A DNA stretch of 64,000 nucleotides from Streptomyces antibioticus (lineage in GTDB: Bacteria > Actinomycetota > Actinomycetes > Streptomycetales > Streptomycetaceae): contig NZ_KQ948432.1 of NCBI RefSeq assembly GCF_001514065.1, forward strand, positions 347,820 to 411,819. The letters run 5' to 3'. The notes under the pieces are model-generated. The model did no database searches, had not been told where the DNA came from, and was given only the letters and a program-made list of their open reading frames with translations. The translations under genes and the position numbers were made by a program. Below are positions 28,515 through 37,053 of this stretch, piece by piece. Within the stretch, counting starts at the first letter, position 1. The number at the start of each line of letters is the position of its first letter.

Positions 28515-29840
28515 ATGTCGGTACCGCAGCTCAACGACGAGCCTCGCGGCGAGGAGATCCTCGCCGTCTTCGACACCGCCTTCGGCGAGCTCCTGGCCGC
28601 CGACCCGGCCGCGTTCCGCGTGAAGTTCCGCAAGATGGCGGCCTCCGCGTTCGCGTTCTACCGGGGCACGGCCGCGCTCTTCTACCACGACCTCGACGCC
28701 GAGAAGCGGGGCGGCCCGTACCTCGACGAGCGCACCTCGCGCGTGTGGATCCACGGCGACCTGCACGCCGAGAACTTCGGCACGTACATGGACGCCACGG
28801 GCCGGCTGATCTTCAACGTCAACGACTTCGACGAGGCGTACGTCGGCCCCTTCACGTGGGACCTCAAGCGCTTCTCCGCCTCGATCGCCCTGATCGGCTA
28901 CGCGAAGGCGCTCGGCGACGAGCAGATCACCGAGCTGGTGCGCGTCTACGCGGCCGCGTACCGCGAGCGCATCCACGCCCTGGCGACCGGCGCCAAGAGC
29001 GACGAGGTGCCGCCGTTCACGCTGGACACCGCCGAGGGCCCGCTCCTGGACGCGCTGCGCGACGCCCGCGCGCTGACCCGCTTCGGGCTGCTGGACTCGA
29101 TGACCGAGATCCGCGACTTCGAGCGCCGGTTCGCCCCGGGCGGCGGCTCCATCGAGCTGGACGCGGCCACCCGGTACAAGGTGCTGGCCGCCTTCGACGG
29201 CTACCTGGAGACCCTGCCGGAGACCTCGCTGGCCCGCCCGGACTCGTACCGCGTGAAGGACGTGGTCGGCCGCCGCGGCATCGGGATCGGCTCGGCGGGA
29301 CTCCCGTCGTACAACATCCTCCTGGAGGGCCACAGCGACGCGTTGGAGAACGACGTCGTGATCTACATCAAGCAGGCCCAGACCCCGGCCGTCTCCCGGC
29401 ACATCACCGACCCGGCGATCCGCGACTACTTCCAGCACGAGGGCCACCGCACGGTCCTCTCCCAGCGCGCCCTGCAGCAGCACGCCGACCCGTGGCTGGG
29501 CTGGACCGAGCTGGACGGGGCGGGGCAGCTGGTCGCCGAGGTCTCGCCGTACGCCGTGGACCTCGACTGGGGTGACATCGACGACACCGAGGAGATCGCG
29601 GCGGTCGTCGCCGACCTCGGCCGGGCCACGGCCACCATGCACGCGGCGGCGGACGACCAGTCCGGCGAGTCCCTGGTGCCGTTCTCCACCGAGCGGGCCA
29701 TCGACGCGGCGATCGCGGCCGACGAGGAGGGCTTCGGCGAGCTCCTGGTCTCCTTCGCGCACGACTACGGCGCACGCGCGCGTGCCGACCACCAGATCTT
29801 CGTGGACCTCTTCCGCAACGGCCGGATTCCGGGCCTGTGA
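28515..29840 (+). CDS. DUF2252 family protein (kinase-like fold)
   Basis: 441 residues. Family features: VWIHGDLHAENFGTY (a brenner-like HGDxHxxN catalytic loop as in aminoglycoside/choline kinases), then VNDFDEAYVGPFTWDLKR (DFD, metal-binding), and a C-terminal HDYGARARADHQIF. AGGAGG precedes ATG 28515. It probably phosphorylates a small molecule; the substrate is unknown. It is the first of three genes reading right, but the 92-nt gap that follows suggests a separate promoter for the next. Confidence 0.88.
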   Translation: MSVPQLNDEPRGEEILAVFDTAFGELLAADPAAFRVKFRKMAASAFAFYRGTAALFYHDLDAEKRGGPYLDERTSRVWIHGDLHAENFGTYMDATGRLIFNVNDFDEAYVGPFTWDLKRFSASIALIGYAKALGDEQITELVRVYAAAYRERIHALATGAKSDEVPPFTLDTAEGPLLDALRDARALTRFGLLDSMTEIRDFERRFAPGGGSIELDAATRYKVLAAFDGYLETLPETSLARPDSYRVKDVVGRRGIGIGSAGLPSYNILLEGHSDALENDVVIYIKQAQTPAVSRHITDPAIRDYFQHEGHRTVLSQRALQQHADPWLGWTELDGAGQLVAEVSPYAVDLDWGDIDDTEEIAAVVADLGRATATMHAAADDQSGESLVPFSTERAIDAAIAADEEGFGELLVSFAHDYGARARADHQIFVDLFRNGRIPGL

Positions 29841-29932
29841 CGGAAACCGCACGGATGTCGATAACGATAGGGGCGCTCACAGGGAGCTTTTAGGGGTCCC
29901 TTACAGGGGCGCGTGACACACTCTCTGTCGCT

Positions 29933-30625
29933 ATGGACATATCCGGGACCCAGCTACGAGCGCTCCGCGCGGCGCTGTTCACGGCACTCGTCGTGACGCT
30001 CAGCACCGCGTCGCACGTACTGCTGTCCCGCGCCCCGCTCCCGCTGAACACGGTGGCCCTGGTCGCGGTCGCCGTGTTCGCCGTGGCGTACGCCCTGGCC
30101 GGCCGGGAGCGGAGCTTCGGGCGGATCGCCGCCCTGCTCGTCCCGCTGGAGCTGGCCGCGGACACGATCCTCACCACCGGGCAGCACGTCTGCTACGGCG
30201 CCGCGGGCGGCCCCGTCGCGGGCCCGCTGCGCTCGGTCGGCTGGGACGTGTTCTGCGGCGACGGCACCAGCGTCGGCAGCCCCCTGGCCCGGGTCACGGG
30301 CGCCGACACCGACCGGCTCGCGAGCGTCCTCGCCCACGCCGATCCGCAGGCCGCCTGGCTGCTGCTCGGCGCGCACATCGGCGTCGGGCTGCTGGCCGCG
30401 GCCTGGCTGCGCCGCGGCGAGCGGGCGCTGGCCCAGCTGCTGCGGGCGGTGGCGGCGACGACGTTCCGCCCGCTCCTGCTCGCGGTCGCCGCGGTGGCGG
30501 TACGACGGACCCCGGCGCCCCGCGTCCCGCGGCGCCCCCGGCGCCGTACGACGGTCGCCCGCGACCGGCTTCTCGTGCACTCCCTGGGACGGCGTGGACC
30601 GCCCTGCTCGGCCGCTCTCGTCTGA
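29933..30625 (+). CDS. Unknown integral membrane protein
   Basis: 230 residues with four or five hydrophobic segments (about residues 12–30, 38–55, 62–82 and 140–160), and an extracytoplasmic loop with two Cys (HVCYGAAGG and DVFCGDGT) that could form a disulfide. The C-terminus is very Arg-rich (RRPRRRTTVARDR). There is no Shine-Dalgarno before ATG 29933. It lies 87 nt upstream of a thioredoxin-fold gene, which fits a disulfide-containing loop, but the link is inference. No family recognised. Confidence 0.7.
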   Translation: MDISGTQLRALRAALFTALVVTLSTASHVLLSRAPLPLNTVALVAVAVFAVAYALAGRERSFGRIAALLVPLELAADTILTTGQHVCYGAAGGPVAGPLRSVGWDVFCGDGTSVGSPLARVTGADTDRLASVLAHADPQAAWLLLGAHIGVGLLAAAWLRRGERALAQLLRAVAATTFRPLLLAVAAVAVRRTPAPRVPRRPRRRTTVARDRLLVHSLGRRGPPCSAALV

Positions 30626-30712
30626 ACGACCACGCACAGCACCGAGCATCACCACCCCCTTTTTTACGTATCCGCACACACGTGTGCGCGTCCCCTTTCA
30701 CGGAGATCACCC

Positions 30713-31525
30713 ATGAGCAAGCGGAACAGCCAGTCGGCGAAGACGGCGGCGCGCGAGCGCCTGCGTCAGGAACGCGAGCGCCAGGCCAAGCGCGACAAGG
30801 TCAAGCGGCAGGTCATCGTCGCCTGTTCCATAGTGGGCGTCCTGGCGATAGCCGGAGGCATCGGCTACGCCGTCGTCCAGGGCAACAAGCCCGGCTACTG
30901 GGAAGACGCCAAGAACGACAAGCTGGTCAAGCCGGCCAACACCACCGGCACGGGCGGCACGACCGTCGTCATCGGCAAGAGCAGCGCCAAGAAGACCCTC
31001 GTCATGTACGAGGACCCGCGCTGCCCGGTCTGCGCCCAGTTCGAGCAGACGGTCGGCCCGACCGTCAAGAAGGACCTCGACGCCGGCAAGTTCAAGATCC
31101 AGTACGTCGGCGCCACCTTCCTGGACGACAAGCTGACCGGGGAGGGCTCCAAGAACGCCCTCAGCGCGCTCGGCGCCGCGCTCAACGTCAGCCCCGAGGC
31201 CTTCCTCGAGTACAAGACCGCGATGTACACGACGAAGTGGCACCCCGAGGAGACCGACGACAAGTTCAAGGACGACGCCTACCTCATCAAGATCGCCAAC
31301 ACGGTCGACGCCCTGAAGAACAACAAGCAGTTCCAGAAGGACGTGAAGGACGGCACCTACGACAAGTGGGCGCTGGAGGAGTCCAAGCTCTTCGACAAGG
31401 CCGGCGTGAGCGGCACCCCGACCCTGCAGATGGACGGCAAGAACCTGACCGGCTCCGACGGCCAGAACGCACCGATGACGGTGGCCGAGTTCAACACGGC
31501 ACTGGAGGCGGCCCTGAAGGCCTGA
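30713..31525 (+). CDS. DsbA-like thioredoxin-fold membrane-anchored protein
   Basis: 270 residues. Basic cytoplasmic head, one helix at about residues 33–53, then an extracytoplasmic DsbA-type domain with the redox motif CPVC in YEDPRCPVCAQFE and the cis-Pro in GVSGTPTL. Probably a disulfide oxidoreductase acting on secreted proteins. CGGAGA lies upstream of ATG 30713. It is a paralogue of the gene truncated at the left edge. A 12-bp hairpin follows, then phoD, whose product is exported. Confidence 0.9.
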   Translation: MSKRNSQSAKTAARERLRQERERQAKRDKVKRQVIVACSIVGVLAIAGGIGYAVVQGNKPGYWEDAKNDKLVKPANTTGTGGTTVVIGKSSAKKTLVMYEDPRCPVCAQFEQTVGPTVKKDLDAGKFKIQYVGATFLDDKLTGEGSKNALSALGAALNVSPEAFLEYKTAMYTTKWHPEETDDKFKDDAYLIKIANTVDALKNNKQFQKDVKDGTYDKWALEESKLFDKAGVSGTPTLQMDGKNLTGSDGQNAPMTVAEFNTALEAALKA

Positions 31526-31554
31526 CCCAGGTGTGATCCAGGCCTTCGGTCAAA

Positions 31555-31586
31555 GAGCGGGCGAACTTTCACCGGTTCGCCCGCTC
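31555..31586. terminator. Hairpin terminator after the DsbA-like gene
   Basis: Perfect 12-bp stem gagcgggcgaac / gttcgcccgctc with an 8-nt loop. Its right half overlaps the start of the phoD promoter region. Confidence 0.8.
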
Positions 31587-31616
31587 TCGTTCATACCGAT
31601 CAGTAACCTGATCGGT
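31567..31616 (+). promoter_or_regulatory. phoD promoter: candidate PHO box and palindrome centred on the -10
   Basis: Three 11-nt units from about 31566 (ctttcaccggt, tcgcccgctct, cgttcataccg); units 1 and 3 resemble the PhoP-box unit GTTCAYYYRG. The -10 TAACCT (31604–31609) ends 8 nt before the GTG, so the mRNA is probably leaderless. A perfect 9-bp inverted repeat ACCGATCAG-taac-CTGATCGGT (31595–31616) is centred on the -10. Confidence 0.6.
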
Positions 31617-31617
31617 C

Positions 31618-33276
31618 GTGACCAGTAGACACAGAGCATCCGAGCGCCTCAACTCCCTGGCGCCGCGCCGCCGTACGGTCGTGAAGGCCGCCGCCGCCAC
31701 CGCGGGCGCCGCCCTCATTGCGGCCCCCTTCCCCGCCGGCGCCGCCGACGAGGTCCCCGCCTTCCTGCACGGCGTCGCCTCCGGCGACCCGCTGCCCGAC
31801 GGCATCCTGCTGTGGACCCGGGTGACCCCCGTGGCCGCGGCGATACCCGGCTCCGGGCTCGGCCCGGACACCGAGGTGAGCTGGACCGTCGCCAGGGACA
31901 AGGCGTTCACGAACATCGTCGCCAAGGGCTCCGTCACCGCGACCGCCGCCTCCGACCACACCGTCAAGGCCGACGTCCGCGGCCTCGCCCCCGCCACGAC
32001 CTACTGGTTCCGCTTCTCCGCGGGCGGCACCGACTCCCCGGCGGCGCGTACCCGCACCGCGCCGGCGGCGGACGCGGCCGTCACGGGCCTCCGCTTCGGC
32101 GTGGTCTCCTGCGCCAACTGGGAGGCCGGCTACTTCTCCCCGTACCGCCATCTCGCGGCCCGCGGCGACCTGGACGCCTGGCTGCACCTGGGCGACTACA
32201 TCTACGAGTACGGCACCGGCGAGTACGGCACCCGCGACACCGTCGTACGGCAGCACGCGCCGACCCACGAGATCCTCACCCTCGCCGACTACCGCGTGCG
32301 GCACGGCAAGTGCAAGACCGACGCCGACCTCCAGGCGCTGCACGCGGTGGCTCCGGTCGTCGCGATCTGGGACGACCACGAGTTCGCCAACGACGCCTGG
32401 TCGGGCGGGGCGGAGAACCACACCGAGGGCACGGAGGGCACCTGGGCCGCGCGTCAGGCGGCCGCCAAGCAGGCGTACTTCGAGTGGATGCCGGTGCGTC
32501 CGGCGATCGCGGGGACGACCTACCGACGGCTGCGCTTCGGCAAGCTGGTCGATCTGTCGCTGCTGGACCTGCGGTCCTTCCGTTCGCAGCAGGTGTCCGT
32601 CGGCAACGGCTCGGTCGACGACCCGGACCGCACCCTCACCGGGCGGGCCCAACTGGACTGGCTCAAGGCGGGGTTGAAGTCCTCCGACACCACCTGGCGG
32701 CTGGTCGGCAACTCGGTGATGATCTCGCCCTTCGCGATCGGCTCGCTCTCCGCGGACCTGCTCAAGCCGCTGGCCAAGCTGCTGGGCCTGCCGCAGGAGG
32801 GCCTCGCCCTCAACACCGACCAGTGGGACGGCTACACGGACGACCGCCGTGAACTCCTGGCCCACCTGCGCTCGAACGCGATCCGTAACACCGTGTTCCT
32901 GACCGGTGACATCCATATGGCGTGGGCCAACGACGTGCCGGTGGACGCGGGTACGTATCCGCTGTCGGCCTCCGCCGCGACCGAGTTCGTCGTCACCTCG
33001 GTGACCTCCGACAACCTCGACGACCTCGTGAAGGTCCCCGAGGGCACGGTCTCCGCGCTCGCCGCGCCCGTCATCAAGCTGGCCAACCGGCATGTCCACT
33101 GGGTCGACACCGACCGCCACGGCTACGGCGTGCTGGACATCACCGCCGACCGCGCGCAGATGGACTACTACGTCGTCTCGGACAAGACGAAGGCCAACGC
33201 GACCTCGTCCTGGGCCCGTTCATACCGCACGAAGTCCGGCACGCAGAAGGTCGAGCGAACGTACGACCCCGTGTAG
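31618..33276 (+). CDS. phoD: Secreted alkaline phosphatase D (Tat substrate)
   Basis: 552 residues. The twin-arginine signal ([19 protein letters not shown], cleavage after GAA at about residue 43) targets it outside the cell. The PhoD metallophosphatase domain shows [23 protein letters not shown], and [10 protein letters not shown] with metal ligands for Fe/Ca. It releases phosphate from phosphodiesters and monoesters under phosphate limitation. GTG 31618 has no Shine-Dalgarno and is probably leaderless. In S. coelicolor phoD is under PhoP control, and the upstream repeats fit that. A hairpin terminator follows. Confidence 0.95.
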   Translation: MTSRHRASERLNSLAPRRRTVVKAAAATAGAALIAAPFPAGAADEVPAFLHGVASGDPLPDGILLWTRVTPVAAAIPGSGLGPDTEVSWTVARDKAFTNIVAKGSVTATAASDHTVKADVRGLAPATTYWFRFSAGGTDSPAARTRTAPAADAAVTGLRFGVVSCANWEAGYFSPYRHLAARGDLDAWLHLGDYIYEYGTGEYGTRDTVVRQHAPTHEILTLADYRVRHGKCKTDADLQALHAVAPVVAIWDDHEFANDAWSGGAENHTEGTEGTWAARQAAAKQAYFEWMPVRPAIAGTTYRRLRFGKLVDLSLLDLRSFRSQQVSVGNGSVDDPDRTLTGRAQLDWLKAGLKSSDTTWRLVGNSVMISPFAIGSLSADLLKPLAKLLGLPQEGLALNTDQWDGYTDDRRELLAHLRSNAIRNTVFLTGDIHMAWANDVPVDAGTYPLSASAATEFVVTSVTSDNLDDLVKVPEGTVSALAAPVIKLANRHVHWVDTDRHGYGVLDITADRAQMDYYVVSDKTKANATSSWARSYRTKSGTQKVERTYDPV

Positions 33277-33294
33277 TCAGGTTCTGGCCAACGG

Positions 33295-33335
33295 CAAGGA
33301 GTGCGGCCCGTGTTCGTATACAGCCGCGCTCCTTG
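33295..33335. terminator. Hairpin terminator after phoD
   Basis: 13-bp stem caaggagtgcggc / gccgcgctccttg with one G·U pair and a 15-nt loop, 18 nt after the phoD stop. Confidence 0.8.
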
Positions 33336-33452
33336 CCCGGTCAGAAGGTGTTCGGAAGGCATTTACAGGCTGGGCATGTACACGTAATCTCCGGGCGGCG
33401 GCCAGGAAGACCCCTGCGTCCGCTCTCCCCAACGCATCCGCTAGGAGTCAGA

Positions 33453-34439
33453 ATGCGTGCGCTTGCCCGGATATCCCCCACTATGCGCAGACGCCTTCTC
33501 GGCACGGCCGTTGTGGCCGGAACCCTGCTGCTCACTCCGGTGTCGGCACCCACCGGACTCGCGGCGGCCCAGACTCCGGCCGCCGGCTGCGCCGACACGG
33601 ACACCCACGCGGCGGCCCGCGAGGCCCGCCCGGGCGGCGGCAAGCACGCCGCCGAGCCCAACGAGGTCACCGCCGCCAAGGCCCAGGCGATGAACGCCGA
33701 CCTCAAGGCCAAGCTCGACAAGCTGCCCAAGTCCGGCAGCCGCAGCCTCGCCGCCGCGTCCTCCACCACCATCCCGGTGTACTTCCACGTCATCCACGAC
33801 GGTGCCACCGGCAACCTCAGCTCGTCCGCCATCACCGCCCAGCTGAACGTCCTCAACGCCGCCTACGCCGGCCAGGGCACCGGAAACGTCGACTCCGGCT
33901 ACCAGTTCACGCTGGCCGGCACCGACTACACCGACAACGCGGCCTGGTACAACGTCGGTTCCGGCTCGGCGGAGGAGAAGGCGATGAAGACCGCCCTGCG
34001 CAAGGGCGGCGCGAACGCGCTCAACATCTACACCGCCAACCTCGGCGGCGGCCTCCTCGGCTGGGCCACCTTCCCCAGCTCGTACAAGTCCAGCCCGTCC
34101 ATGGACGGTGTCGTCATCCTCGACACGTCCCTGCCCGGCGGCTCGGCGACCAACTACAACGAGGGCGACACCGCCACCCACGAGGTCGGCCACTGGATGG
34201 GGCTCTACCACACCTTCCAGGGCGGCTGTAACGGCAACGGCGACTACGTCAGCGACACCCCGGCCGAGAAGAGCGCCGCCTACGAGTGCCCGACCGGCCG
34301 CGACAGCTGCACCAACAAGACCGGCGTCGACCCGATCCACAACTTCATGGACTACACGTACGACAACTGCATGTACCAGTTCACCGCGGGCCAGGTGACG
34401 CGCATGCAGCAGAGCTTCGCGGCCTACCGCGCGGGCTGA
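33453..34439 (+). CDS. Secreted zinc metalloprotease, M43 (pappalysin-like) type
   Basis: 328 residues. Sec-type signal peptide ([21 protein letters not shown], cleavage near AAA at about residue 39). The metzincin zinc motif is complete: [11 protein letters not shown], with the Met-turn in [10 protein letters not shown]. Cys residues in the C-terminal part could form disulfides. ATG 33453 follows AGGAG. It ends 2 nt before the convergent hydrolase gene. Family assignment by motif; substrate unknown. Confidence 0.9.
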   Translation: MRALARISPTMRRRLLGTAVVAGTLLLTPVSAPTGLAAAQTPAAGCADTDTHAAAREARPGGGKHAAEPNEVTAAKAQAMNADLKAKLDKLPKSGSRSLAAASSTTIPVYFHVIHDGATGNLSSSAITAQLNVLNAAYAGQGTGNVDSGYQFTLAGTDYTDNAAWYNVGSGSAEEKAMKTALRKGGANALNIYTANLGGGLLGWATFPSSYKSSPSMDGVVILDTSLPGGSATNYNEGDTATHEVGHWMGLYHTFQGGCNGNGDYVSDTPAEKSAAYECPTGRDSCTNKTGVDPIHNFMDYTYDNCMYQFTAGQVTRMQQSFAAYRAG

Positions 34440-34440
34440 C

Positions 34441-35010
34441 CTAGAGAGAGTCGAGGAAGCCGAGCGCCACCCGCCAGGTGGCCTCGGCGGCCTCCTCGTC
34501 GTAGTCGGGCAGGTCGGGGTCGGTGTAGAGGTGACCGGCCCCGGCGTACCGGTAGACCTCCACGTCGGCGCCCGCGCGGCCCATCTGGAGATACCAGGAG
34601 CTCAGCCAGTCGTCCGTCTCGAACTGGTCCGGCTCGGCGACATGCAGCTGGACCGGCAGCTCGTCCACGGTGGCGTTGGCCGCGATGTCCGAGGTGCCGT
34701 GCAGGAGCAGCAGCCCGCGCGCCTTGTCGTCGCCGAGGGCGAGGGTCTGCGCGACGGAGGCGCCGAACGAGAACCCGGCGTACACCAGGCCCCGCTCCGA
34801 GTAGGGCGCGGCGGCCAGCACGGCCCGCTTGAGCAGCTCGTCCTTGCCGATGCCCTCCTTGAACTCCATGCCGTCCTCGACCGTCTCGAACGTGCGCCCC
34901 TCGAAGAGGTCCGGGGTCCAGACCTGGTGTCCGGCGGCGCGCAGCCGGTCGGCGGCCTGGCGGACGGCGGGCCGCAGACCGTAGGTCGAGTGAAAGAGCA
35001 TGATGTTCAT
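34441..35010 (-). CDS. Dienelactone hydrolase family protein
   Basis: 189 residues, alpha/beta-hydrolase fold. The nucleophile elbow GFSFGAS has Ser where the classical enzyme has Cys; LLLLHGTSD and the catalytic His in AGAGHLYTDPDLPDYD are present. The substrate is unknown. ATG 35010 has no strong Shine-Dalgarno, and an upstream in-frame extension to 35079 exists, so the start is moderately certain. It diverges from the MscS gene. Confidence 0.87.
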   Translation of the reverse strand: MNIMLFHSTYGLRPAVRQAADRLRAAGHQVWTPDLFEGRTFETVEDGMEFKEGIGKDELLKRAVLAAAPYSERGLVYAGFSFGASVAQTLALGDDKARGLLLLHGTSDIAANATVDELPVQLHVAEPDQFETDDWLSSWYLQMGRAGADVEVYRYAGAGHLYTDPDLPDYDEEAAEATWRVALGFLDSL

Positions 35011-35117
35011 GAGGCCATGGTGCCAGCCGGGTACGACAGCGCCGGCGCACGCCCGTACCCACATCTCCGCGGAAGTCACATGTTCATGACCCCGTGGGGC
35101 CGGTTAGGTTCGGGGTC

Positions 35118-36233
35118 ATGGAGAACGTACTCCGACCGTTGATCGTCATCGGTGGCTCGGTCCTGCTCACGCTGGTCATCGGCTGGGCCACGGACCTGCT
35201 GCTGCGCAAGGCCGACGCACGGCACAGCGAGACCCCGCTGTGGGGGCTGCTGCGCCGCGGCCGCATCCCCTACCAGCTGGTGCTGTGCGCCGCGATGCTC
35301 AGAGGGGCCTACGACGAGGCCCAGGTGCTGCGCGAGCACCGGATCGGCATCGGGCAGACCCTCACGCTCGTGCTGATCGGGTCGGCGGCCTGGCTGGTGA
35401 TCCGGATCGCGGCGGCGGTCGTCGAGACGTCGTACAGCAGGTACGCGCGCATGCACCGGGACCCGGCCCGGGTCCGCCGGGTGCGCACCCAGGTGACGCT
35501 GATCATGCGGGTCGTCGCCGCGATCGTCGGCGTGGTGGCGGTGGCGGCGATGCTGCTGACGTTCCCGGCGATGCGCGCGGCCGGCGCCTCGCTGCTGGCC
35601 TCGGCCGGACTCCTCGGCATCGTCGCGGGTGTCGCGGCGCAATCCACGCTGAGCAACATGTTCGCCGGGTTGCAGATCGCGTTCGGCGACATGGTGCGCA
35701 TAGGGGACACGGTCGTGGTGGACGGCGAGTGGGGCACCGTCGAGGAGATCACGCTGACCTTCCTGACGGTCCGGACCTGGGACGAACGCCGGATCACCAT
35801 GCCGGTGTCGTACTTCACCTCGAAGCCGTTCGAGAACTGGTCGCGCGGCGGGGCCCAGATGACCGGCATCGTGTACTGGCACCTCGACCACTCGGCGCCG
35901 ATGGACGCGATGCGCGAGAAGCTCCGCGACATCCTCCGCGAGTGCCCTGCCTGGGACGGCCGTGCCTACGATCTGACGGTCACCGACTCGACGCCGAACA
36001 CCATGCAGGTGCGGGCCCTGGTGACCGCCAAGGACGCCGACGACATCTGGAAGGTACGGGTCACGGTCCGCGAGCAGATGATCCGCTGGCTGACCGACCA
36101 CCACCCGTACGCCCTCCCCCGCGTCAACACGGCCGACTCGGCTCCGCCCCCGGGCTCCAACGGCGCCCGCTCGTCCGCCTCTCCGGACGGCGCGCCCCGC
36201 AGGATCCACGAGCCTCCGAGGCAGAGCCGCTGA
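35118..36233 (+). CDS. MscS-family mechanosensitive channel
   Basis: 371 residues. Four predicted N-terminal helices, then the pore-lining region (GLLGIVAGVAAQSTLSNMFAG) and the beta domain (DTVVVDGEWGTVEEITLTFLTVR, VSYFTSKPFENWSR). It releases solutes on osmotic downshock. The C-terminal tail is Pro/Ser-rich. ATG 35118 lies 7 nt after a TAGGTT hexamer and lacks a clear Shine-Dalgarno, so it may be leaderless. It converges on the SDR gene 11 nt away. Confidence 0.92.
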   Translation: MENVLRPLIVIGGSVLLTLVIGWATDLLLRKADARHSETPLWGLLRRGRIPYQLVLCAAMLRGAYDEAQVLREHRIGIGQTLTLVLIGSAAWLVIRIAAAVVETSYSRYARMHRDPARVRRVRTQVTLIMRVVAAIVGVVAVAAMLLTFPAMRAAGASLLASAGLLGIVAGVAAQSTLSNMFAGLQIAFGDMVRIGDTVVVDGEWGTVEEITLTFLTVRTWDERRITMPVSYFTSKPFENWSRGGAQMTGIVYWHLDHSAPMDAMREKLRDILRECPAWDGRAYDLTVTDSTPNTMQVRALVTAKDADDIWKVRVTVREQMIRWLTDHHPYALPRVNTADSAPPPGSNGARSSASPDGAPRRIHEPPRQSR

Positions 36234-36244
36234 CCGTCCGAACC

Positions 36245-36985
36245 TCAGCGCCCCCGCTCGGCGCCCCCGTTGACCTGCACGATCTGCGAAGTCACGTGTC
36301 CGGCGCCGGGCGAGGCGAGCCAGTGCAGGGTCTCGGCGACATCCCCCGGGTTCCCGGCGCGACCGTTCGCGGTGTCGTTGATGAGCCGCTCCCGCCGGGC
36401 GGGGTCGATGGCGCCGCCGAAGAACTCGGTGTCCTCGATGTAGCCGGGCGCGACCACGTTCACGGTGATGCCGCGCGGTCCGAGATCCCGGGCCAGGTCG
36501 TGGGCGTACGGATGCAGCCCCGCCTTGGCGGCCCCGTACGCCCCGCTCCCGGACCCCCGGTAGGCGGCGATGGAGCTGACGAAGAGCACGCGCCCGCCGG
36601 GCGAGGCGAGCCGGTCCTTGAGGGCCTCGGTGAGCAGCGCGGCGGTCAGCAGATTGAGCCGGAAGTTGACGGTCCAGTGGTGCGCGACGGCGTCCAGCGG
36701 ATCGTCCCCGGACGCGGACGGTTCGAGCTGCCCGTTCCCCCCGGCACTGTGGACGAGCACGTCCACGGCCCCGAACTCCCGCCCGACGAACTCGGCGACC
36801 CCGCGCACATCGGCCGTGTCGCTGAGATCGGCGGCGTAGGTCAGCGCCCCGGGCACCCCGGCCTCCTCCAGCACTTCCTTCCGCCGTCCGAGGAGCAGCA
36901 CCCGATCGCCGTCCGCCGCGAAGACACGGGCCGCAGCGAGCCCGATTCCCGTTCCGCCACCACTGATCACCACGTTGCGAGCCAT
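36245..36985 (-). CDS. Short-chain dehydrogenase/reductase
   Basis: 246 residues. Rossmann NAD(P) motif ISGGGTGIGLAAA, catalytic Ser in FVSSIAAYRG, and YxxxK in AYGAAKAG. The C-terminal VNGGAERGR is typical of the family. R37/R38 after the second strand (LLGRRKE) suggest NADPH. Substrate unknown. Confidence 0.9.
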   Translation of the reverse strand: MARNVVISGGGTGIGLAAARVFAADGDRVLLLGRRKEVLEEAGVPGALTYAADLSDTADVRGVAEFVGREFGAVDVLVHSAGGNGQLEPSASGDDPLDAVAHHWTVNFRLNLLTAALLTEALKDRLASPGGRVLFVSSIAAYRGSGSGAYGAAKAGLHPYAHDLARDLGPRGITVNVVAPGYIEDTEFFGGAIDPARRERLINDTANGRAGNPGDVAETLHWLASPGAGHVTSQIVQVNGGAERGR

Positions 36986-37053
36986 GAACCCACCCTAAGA
37001 AGGGCTGTGGCTCCCGTCATCCGCCTTCACACGAAGGTCATACGACTGCCAGG

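Noticed and set aside
26595-29852. 1085-codon minus-strand open frame
   Set aside because: Runs antisense or out of frame through dnaE and DUF2252, with Arg/His/Pro-rich low-complexity product; the real genes explain the region.
30677-30686. CACACGTGTG palindrome upstream of the DsbA-like gene
   Set aside because: 10 bp only and part of a CA/GT-rich stretch; not distinguishable from chance without comparison.
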